Shown here: piece by piece, positions 21,819-25,942 of the stretch
Layout: every line of letters starts with the position of its first letter
Position numbering within the stretch: the first letter of the stretch is position 1
Source: Scatosoma sp045124465
GTDB taxonomy: Bacteria > Bacillota > Clostridia > Christensenellales > Borkfalkiaceae
Length of the DNA stretch: 25,942 nt
Assembly: GCA_045124465.1 (NCBI GenBank)
Contig: JBGVLV010000005.1
Location: 1-25,942 of the forward strand
Direction of reading: 5' to 3'
Notes under the pieces: model-generated
Databases searched by the model: none
Told to the model about the DNA's origin: nothing
Seen by the model: only the letters and a program-made list of their open reading frames with translations
Program-made: the position numbers and the translations under genes

Positions 21819-22484
21819 TTACGCGCGCTTTTCTTCGGAATTTTCGGTTTCCGTTTCCCCTTTTAAGAAGAGGTTTTCCACTTTATATTCCGCAAACGCT
21901 GCGTCGATCATTCCGCGGTTGAACACTTTCTGTTCCAAAAGATAGGATACGACGACGTCTTTGACGATCGAATAGTCGAGTCCGTACCCGCACACGCCGA
22001 GCAAGTTCACCGTATCGTCCACGCTTATGTGCGCGGTCAGCGCGAGCGAGAACACGAGGTTTTTCGTGGGCAGGAAGTTACCTTTACAGATATTGTTCCA
22101 GATCTCCTCCGAAACGTCGAGCGACTTGCCCGCCTCCGCGGGCGTGAGGTTGTATTTCGCAAGGGTCGCGTTCAGGATCTTGACGAACCCGACCGAGGAA
22201 AATTTGTTTTTCATTCTCGTAAAAAAGCGCAGGGGCTGGAAGGAGAACGAGAAAGACTTGTCCGCCATTTGCGTTTTGAGGGTCTTTAACAGTTCGAGTT
22301 TATTCTCCTGCAACGCAAGGCGCATCGTGGTGTTGGGTAAGGTATAAGCGTACGTTCTGCCGTCGGCGCGGACTTCCGAAGTCTGCATTTGGGGCATACG
22401 GTAGCCGGGGAGTACGCAGAGTTTGTCATAGTTGGCGTACTTCTCGCAAAAATATTCGTCCAGATCGGCAATAAAATCGTACAT
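21819..22484 (-). CDS. Hypothetical protein with macro-protein-associated helical domain, 221 aa
   Basis: The C-terminal half (residues about 95-215) is all helical. Its pattern of GFVKILNATLAKYNLTPAEAG, then an ALxLxxxISVDDTVNLLGVCGYGLDYSIVKDVVVSYLLEQKVFNRGMIDAAF stretch resembles a domain I recall at the C-terminus of macro-domain and some kinase-like bacterial proteins (RGLxxxxVYKxAxIDRKxFSKI ... LDETxxLLxxAGYxLS ... YFIExGxYDIxEINEAL). The N-terminal part (DFIADLDEYFCEKYANYDKLCVLPGYRMPQMQ) is not recognised. ATG at 22484 is preferred because GGAG lies nine bases upstream; a TTG at 22499 is the alternative. Function unknown; a nucleic-acid or ligand-responsive role is only a guess. Confidence 0.8.
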   Translation of the reverse strand: MYDFIADLDEYFCEKYANYDKLCVLPGYRMPQMQTSEVRADGRTYAYTLPNTTMRLALQENKLELLKTLKTQMADKSFSFSFQPLRFFTRMKNKFSSVGFVKILNATLAKYNLTPAEAGKSLDVSEEIWNNICKGNFLPTKNLVFSLALTAHISVDDTVNLLGVCGYGLDYSIVKDVVVSYLLEQKVFNRGMIDAAFAEYKVENLFLKGETETENSEEKRA

Positions 22485-22516
22485 TTCGGGATTCTCCAAA
22501 GCCTTTTTCTCCTTTT

Positions 22517-22545
22517 ATTATAGCATACCCGAACCGAAAAAGCAA
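22517..22545 (-). promoter_or_regulatory. Promoter of the 221-aa gene
   Basis: Minus strand: TTGCTT (22540-22545), 17-base spacer, TATAAT (22517-22522). The predicted start near 22510 gives a short leader. Confidence 0.72.
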
Positions 22546-22761
22546 ACGTTTTGGTCTGCGGTATCCGATTATCGGTACGATAATAAACGTTTTCGATGAA
22601 AAGGCCGTGAAAAGGCGGAGGAAAATTGAAAAAATTTTCTTTGTTTTCGAAAAAAATCGTAAAGAAAACGTAAAAAATTATCATTTCCACCTTTATTCGC
22701 TTGCATTTTTATGTAATTTATGATAAATTTGATACAAGATAACACAAGGAGGAATATCCTA

Positions 22762-23520
22762 ATGAAAAGAGAACGAATTTCGGAAATAGCCGATCTACTC
22801 GACAAGCGCGGCAAGCTGTCTTTGAAACAACTCGGCGAATATTTCCCCCAGACTTCCATGATGACCTTACGCAGGGATCTGCTCCTGCTCGAACAACAGG
22901 GCCGTATCATTCGCGTTCGCGGCGGCGCGATGTCGGTCAAGGACGTACAACAGACCTCCGGCGAACCGTACGTGAAAAAGACCACGATCCACACCGACGA
23001 GAAGATCGAGATCGCGAAGAAAGCGACCAAGCTCATCGACGCGGGCGCGTCCATCTACCTCGACGCGGGTACGACCGCGCTCTATCTCGCCAAAGAAATG
23101 CCTGACGTGGCTTGCAATATTTTCACGAACGGACTTGCGGTCGCGACCGAGCTTTGCAAAAAGAAGAACGTGACCGTAAACCTGCTCGGCGGCACGCTCA
23201 TCAAAGAGAATCTTTCCACGGCGTCCTCGGCGTCCTCTATCTATTTCGCGGACAGCAATTTCGAACTTGCGATCATTTCCGCGGCGGCGTTTACGCCCGA
23301 AAACGGGTTCTCCTGCGGTTCGCAAGCGGAGGCGGATCTGTTCAAGAGTATCTGCAAAAAAGCGAAATTTACGTACATGATGCTCGACAGCTCGAAGATC
23401 GGCAAGATCAAGCCCTACACGTTCGCGCGCGTGCAGGACATCAGCGTACTCATCACCGACGACGCGTTCCCCGAGGCATTGAAAGAAGAATTCAAAGCGA
23501 TGAACATCGTCGTTTTGTAA
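22762..23520 (+). CDS. DeoR/GlpR-family transcriptional repressor
   Basis: 252 aa from the ATG preceded by AAGGAGG nine bases upstream. The N-terminal DeoR winged helix spans residues 1-57 (RERISEIADLLDKRGKLSLKQLGEYFPQTSMMTLRRDLLLLEQQG) and ends with RVRGGA. The C-terminal sugar-phosphate sensor has the DAGTTALYLA phosphate loop, FTNGLAVATEL, LLGGTL and the LDSSKIGK motif. Members repress sugar catabolic genes until a phosphorylated sugar binds. A PfkB-type sugar-phosphate kinase lies at 24241-25173 on the opposite strand; a FruR-FruK-like link is possible. A weak promoter candidate is TTGCAT at 22701 with TAAATT at 22724. The last codons are inside a 31-base tandem duplication. Confidence 0.93.
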   Translation: MKRERISEIADLLDKRGKLSLKQLGEYFPQTSMMTLRRDLLLLEQQGRIIRVRGGAMSVKDVQQTSGEPYVKKTTIHTDEKIEIAKKATKLIDAGASIYLDAGTTALYLAKEMPDVACNIFTNGLAVATELCKKKNVTVNLLGGTLIKENLSTASSASSIYFADSNFELAIISAAAFTPENGFSCGSQAEADLFKSICKKAKFTYMMLDSSKIGKIKPYTFARVQDISVLITDDAFPEALKEEFKAMNIVVL

Positions 23521-23561
23521 CGGTTTATTGATGAACATCGTCGTTTTGTAACGGTTTATTG
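23500..23561 (+). repeat. Perfect 31-base tandem duplication at the 3' end of the deoR-type gene
   Basis: Units 23500-23530 and 23531-23561 are identical. The unit contains the final codons for MNIVVL, the TAA stop and 10 bases beyond; the second copy is therefore untranslated. Perfect identity points to a recent event or an assembly artefact. Confidence 0.95.
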
Positions 23562-23574
23562 TAGAATAAAAGTC

Positions 23575-23601
23575 AGCTCCCTCAATGAGGGAGCTTTTTT
23601 T
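23575..23601 (+). terminator. Intrinsic terminator of the deoR-type gene
   Basis: AGCTCCCTC (23575-23583), loop AAT, GAGGGAGCT (23587-23595), then seven T residues. The same CAGCTCCCTC-GAGGGAGC module occurs at 25447-25466, so the terminator looks repeat-derived. Confidence 0.9.
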
Positions 23602-23603
23602 CG

Positions 23604-23957
23604 TCATTCTTCGTATACCACTTCCCCCGATACCTTCTCCGCTTTCACGATACGGCAACGCTCGCACAGCCCGTCCTCGCCCGTCGATACGTACCGCACT
23701 TTAAACGTATACCCCGAAAGCACGACTTCCATATCTTTCCCGAACTTCTTCTCCAACCGTTTTTTCGTTTCGATATACTCCGTTATCTCCGCAGGGTATC
23801 TCTCCTCGCTATCCCCGAACGCGGCTTTCACTTCCCCCGCGTTCTCGATCTCCAACCTCGTTCCGTACCCGTCGCCCCTATCCTCGCGGTCGAGTTTTCG
23901 AAAAATAATCACCGCTACGGCTACGACGAGAATAAACAACGTTATTATTTCCCACAT
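23604..23957 (-). CDS. Membrane-anchored hypothetical protein, 117 aa
   Basis: One N-terminal helix (WEIITLFILVVAVAVIIF) followed by a charged soluble domain with a single CxxC-like pair (LCERCRIV) and the sequence SGYTFKVRYVSTGEDG. Not recognised. The start is taken at MWEII (23957) with AGAGGG upstream, rather than ATG 23987, because the latter lies in the U tract of a strong terminator. Thus expression requires read-through of the terminator at 23988-24022, or another promoter. The gene converges on the deoR-type gene. Topology (N-out/C-in) is uncertain. Confidence 0.72.
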   Translation of the reverse strand: MWEIITLFILVVAVAVIIFRKLDREDRGDGYGTRLEIENAGEVKAAFGDSEERYPAEITEYIETKKRLEKKFGKDMEVVLSGYTFKVRYVSTGEDGLCERCRIVKAEKVSGEVVYEE

Positions 23958-23987
23958 TCCGATTGCCCTCTTACGTGTTTTTGGCAT

Positions 23988-24022
23988 AAAAAAAGAGTGC
24001 CGCTCCCTCGCGAGAACGGCAC
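23988..24022 (-). terminator. Intrinsic terminator of the leader/small RNA
   Basis: Minus strand: GTGCCGTTCTC / GGGAGCGGCAC, 11 bp with G-U pairs, GCGA tetraloop, then TC and seven T residues (23988-23994). Its stem sequence resembles the pfkB terminator at 24175-24206. Confidence 0.9.
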
Positions 24023-24118
24023 CGTAGAATATACCTTCCTCTTGAGCTGCGACACTTCAAAATACAATACACTACTACCTCAGAAAGATTTCGTATAAAG
24101 CGAGTAAGATATATATTA
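23988..24118 (-). ncRNA. Candidate small RNA or attenuated leader, about 130 nt
   Basis: A complete transcription unit without an ATG open reading frame: promoter TTGACT-17-TATAAT at 24125-24153, predicted start near 24118, strong terminator at 23988-24022. The 3' gene starts 31 bases after the terminator. Segment AGTGTCGC (24049-24056) can pair over 8 bp with the 3' arm of the terminator (GCGGCACT, 23996-24003), which would release read-through. No known RNA family (6S, SRP, tmRNA, riboswitch) is recognised. Confidence 0.6.
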
Positions 24119-24124
24119 CCAAGA

Positions 24125-24153
24125 ATTATATAAAATATTCGCAAAAAAGTCAA
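24125..24153 (-). promoter_or_regulatory. Promoter of the candidate small RNA/leader
   Basis: Minus strand: TTGACT (24148-24153), 17-base spacer, TATAAT (24125-24130), just downstream of the pfkB terminator. Confidence 0.8.
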
Positions 24154-24174
24154 TACAAATAGAAGATTTTACAT

Positions 24175-24206
24175 AAAAAAGTGCCGTTTTCTCTCAAAAA
24201 CGACAC
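24175..24206 (-). terminator. Intrinsic terminator of the pfkB-type gene
   Basis: Minus strand: GTGTCGTTTT / AAAACGGCAC, 10 bp with one G-U pair, loop TGAGAG, then six T residues (24175-24180). Confidence 0.88.
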
Positions 24207-24226
24207 CGTAGTATATATTCATCTCG

Positions 24227-24240
24227 TACCTGCCCCCGTC
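24227..24240. repeat. 14-mer repeat TACCTGCCCCCGTC, copy 3
   Basis: Exact copy directly adjoining the stop codon of the pfkB-type gene (no intervening base). Confidence 0.7.
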
Positions 24241-25173
24241 TTATACGTTCAGGCGGGTGATCTCCACTTGTTTTTCTACTTCGTCAATGTCCGACTTTTG
24301 CGGCGGACGAGTGCCGCTTTGCAAGCACGCCGCCGTGCCGTACGCCGCCGCGCGACGGAGGGTATCTTCCGCGTTAAGCGATCTGCTCTTACCGTCGATA
24401 AAGCCCGCGATCAGGCTATCGCCCGCGCCGATGGTCGAGATCGCCTCGATCTTCGGGTTTTTCGCATAGAACACGCCGTCCGCGCAAGCCAGCACCGCGC
24501 CGTCGCCGCCAAGGCTGACGACTACGTTTTCCACACCGCCGTTATAAAGTTCCCGCGCGATATTCGCCGCGGCGGTGATATTTTCGATCTTCTTGCCCGT
24601 GTAATGTTCCGTTTCGTCTTTATTCGGTTTGATGAGCCAGGGTTTAAGTTCGAGCAGATCGTCGAGCGTGAACGAGCGGGAGTCTACCACGATCTTCGCG
24701 CCCGTGGCTTGTATTTCGGCTAACAGGCGTTTGAGTTCGGCTACGTTCAGACCGTTCGGCGCGCTGCCCGAGAAGGTGACGACGGTATTTTCGTCCGTTT
24801 TGCCGATACGCAGACGAACGCGAGAGAGTACCGACGAATCGCAGGAAAAGCCGTTAAAGCTGATACGGGTTTCGGGTTTGCCTTCCTCGTGGAGGGTGAA
24901 ATTTTCGCGGATACGACCGCCCGTAACGACCTCGGAGAAAGAAACGCCGTCTTTTTCGAGGGATTTGCAAAACTCGGCGTAATTATCCGCGCCGACGATG
25001 ACGACGGCTTTGTTTTTAACGCCGTTTTGTTCCAGCGCGCGGGAGATGTTCACGCCCTTACCGCCCGCCTCCAACGAGCAAAGTTCGGCGATATTTTCGT
25101 GATAGGGCATAAACTCCGCGACCCGACAATGCACGTCGAACGCGGGGTTGAGGGTAAGCGTTACGATTTTCAT
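24241..25173 (-). CDS. 1-phosphofructokinase family hexose kinase (PfkB)
   Basis: A 310-aa PfkB-family kinase. The MKIVTLTLNPAFDV start, the GGKGVNISRAL substrate-binding block, and the C-terminal ATP/catalytic motif STIGAGDSLIAGF (with the catalytic Asp) place it in the FruK/LacC group. These phosphorylate fructose 1-phosphate or tagatose 6-phosphate. No PTS fructose permease is adjacent, so the substrate is undecided. GGAAGG precedes the ATG; promoter TTGACA-17-TAAACT is at 25207-25235, and the terminator is at 24175-24206, so it is a single-gene unit. The DeoR-type repressor 700 bases away may control it, but no shared operator was recognised. Confidence 0.93.
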   Translation of the reverse strand: MKIVTLTLNPAFDVHCRVAEFMPYHENIAELCSLEAGGKGVNISRALEQNGVKNKAVVIVGADNYAEFCKSLEKDGVSFSEVVTGGRIRENFTLHEEGKPETRISFNGFSCDSSVLSRVRLRIGKTDENTVVTFSGSAPNGLNVAELKRLLAEIQATGAKIVVDSRSFTLDDLLELKPWLIKPNKDETEHYTGKKIENITAAANIARELYNGGVENVVVSLGGDGAVLACADGVFYAKNPKIEAISTIGAGDSLIAGFIDGKSRSLNAEDTLRRAAAYGTAACLQSGTRPPQKSDIDEVEKQVEITRLNV

Positions 25174-25206
25174 ATACTTATTTCCTTCCTTTATGGATCT
25201 ATATAT

Positions 25207-25235
25207 AGTTTACCACTCCTCCGCCCTTTTGTCAA
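25207..25235 (-). promoter_or_regulatory. Promoter of the pfkB-type gene
   Basis: Minus strand: TTGACA (25230-25235), 17-base spacer, TAAACT (25207-25212). The palindromic CTATATATAG just downstream of the -10 could be an operator. Confidence 0.78.
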
Positions 25236-25276
25236 TACTTTTTTATCATTCTGTTTTTTACTCCCTTTCGCGCCCG

Positions 25277-25352
25277 TTGTCACTACGGGCGTACCCCACG
25301 GTTATTACGAGCGTACCCCTCACCGTCATTACGGGCGTAGCGAAGTAATCTC
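25277..25352. repeat. Dispersed intergenic repeat, three TACGRGCGTA units
   Basis: Three spaced units of the type TYATTACGGGCGTA followed by GCGAAGTAATCTC; this is the inverse complement of the repeat at 47-98. Noncoding. Confidence 0.65.
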
Positions 25353-25355
25353 TTG

Positions 25356-25466
25356 CCTCCCTCTTTGAGGGAGGTGACGGCGACCGCCGTCGGAAGGAGT
25401 TGCTATAAATCACAGCCTTTTTACTCCCTCAGTCAACTGCGTTGACAGCTCCCTCCATGAGGGAGC
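25356..25466. repeat. Cluster of palindromic CTCCCTC repeats
   Basis: Four small hairpins in 110 bases: CCTCCCTC/GAGGGAGG (25356-25374), GACGGC/GCCGTC (25376-25391), GTCAAC/GTTGAC (25432-25446), GCTCCCTC/GAGGGAGC (25448-25466). This CTCCCTCAGTCA...TTGACAGCTCCCTC arrangement is a common mobile-like intergenic repeat of Clostridia. The last module equals the stem of the terminator at 23575-23601. Confidence 0.7.
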
Positions 25467-25706
25467 CTTTGGTGTTTTCCGCTTTCCACACACCCCCACG
25501 AAGTGTCGGCGGCGATAAGTTCTCCCCAACGAACGGAGGAAAAGGTTGCCAGCCTTGCTTGCAAGGCGCTGAAAAGACGTTCCGCATTTATGGAGGCGAG
25601 TTTATTCGCATACGTAAATGCGGAAGGTCTTTTCGCGTATGTATAGGCGGGAAACGTTTTCCGTGCCGTTCGCGTTCCCCGTCCGAGGGGCAGGACGAAC
25701 TTACCT
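25467..25706. other. Structured noncoding region between repeats and 5S rRNA
   Basis: No credible gene. Inverted repeats are dense: AGCCTTGC/GCAAGGC near 25550-25567, a 64-base hairpin at 25571-25634 with arms GAAAAGAC+TTCCGCATTTA and TAAATGCGGAA+GTCTTTTC (19 paired bases, one G-G mismatch) and an inner GCGA/TTCGC stem, and GGGAAAC/GTTTTCC at about 25649-25662. Overlapping open frames on both strands run through these hairpins and into 5S, so they are unlikely to be translated. Confidence 0.5.
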
Positions 25707-25767
25707 CCGCTTTCCAAAGAGAAAAAAAGAAAAGACCTTGTAAAAACAAGATCTTCTCTCTTTGGAA

Positions 25768-25772
<5 letters not shown>
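25707..25772 (-). terminator. 5S rRNA terminator within a large inverted repeat
   Basis: Minus strand: a 16-bp perfect inverted repeat (25757-25772 with 25707-25722, starting CCGCTTTCC) encloses a second hairpin AAGATCTTG/CAAGGTCTT followed by TTTTC and seven T residues. The inner hairpin plus U tract is the terminator; the outer stem begins inside the last bases of 5S. Confidence 0.75.
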
Positions 25773-25881
<109 letters not shown>

Positions 25882-25942
25882 ATGGTTATATCCTATTATT
25901 ATCTTTCCGACTTTTCTGCCTTCTAGATAACAACGTATATAC

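Noticed and set aside
23958..23987. ATG at 23987 as start of the 117-aa membrane protein
   Set aside because: It sits directly on the U tract of a strong terminator with no ribosome binding site; MWEII has AGAGGG upstream.
24072..24082. Minus strand contains TGAGGTAGTAG, identical to the let-7 microRNA seed region
   Set aside because: An 11-base match in a bacterial leader; no biological link is plausible and the rest diverges.
25277..25466. Repeat units as a CRISPR array
   Set aside because: Units are short, irregularly spaced, with no unique spacers of constant length and no cas genes.
25882..25942. 23S rRNA 3' end at the window edge
   Set aside because: No conserved 23S sequence in these 60 bases; it reads as 23S-5S spacer.

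Overview
This 25.9 kb window looks like chromosomal DNA of a Gram-positive Bacillota bacterium of the Clostridia type. The support is AGGAGG-like ribosome binding sites, many consensus TTGACA/TATAAT promoters with 17-base spacing, a cysteine T-box leader in front of cysE-cysS, an ECF transporter S component, FeoA/FeoB with a DtxR-type regulator, ComF, VanZ and a DUF368 protein. Base composition is near 50% GC and the intergenic repeats resemble those of uncultured gut Clostridia. Genus or family cannot be read from the sequence. There is no phage, transposase, CRISPR array or secretion cluster; most of it is housekeeping DNA.

Layout from left to right. 1-2400: an unknown 155-aa protein, queH (queuosine synthesis) and a divergent membrane protein with a lysine-rich tail. 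2435-5807: an iron-uptake block, with feoA, feoB and a FeoB-associated Cys-rich protein in one minus-strand unit, a consensus promoter flanked by two copies of a palindrome, and a small DtxR/MntR-like regulator next door. 5971-9558: ruvC-ruvA-ruvB-queA, for Holliday-junction processing plus the second queuosine gene of the window. 9807-11617: a three-gene unit (PHP phosphoesterase, 69-aa unknown, YjjG-like HAD). 11835-14990: an SH3/NlpC-P60 cell-wall hydrolase facing an overlapping vanZ-like/DUF368/comF unit. 15167-17329: a 334-aa unknown, an ECF S component and a 125-aa unknown. 17337-21779: a short-form alaS with its own promoter, then the cysE-cysS operon under a complete cysteine T-box. 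21819-25173: a small regulator-like unknown, a DeoR-type repressor, a membrane-anchored unknown preceded by a promoter-terminator unit (small RNA or attenuated leader), and a PfkB-family sugar-phosphate kinase. 25174-25942: repeat-rich noncoding DNA and a minus-strand 5S rRNA, the end of an rRNA operon lying beyond the window.

The most unusual signals are noncoding. An approximately 84-base element occurs three times, each time within 15 bases of the stop codon of a minus-strand gene, and its first hairpin shows compensating base changes. A solitary promoter and terminator between pfkB and the next gene define an approximately 130-nt RNA with a possible antiterminator. Two genes (queH, vanZ-like) have consensus promoters so close to the start codon that their mRNAs should be leaderless. 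A GC-rich 14-mer recurs near gene ends and adds codons to ruvC. I did not find a convincing new multi-gene system.
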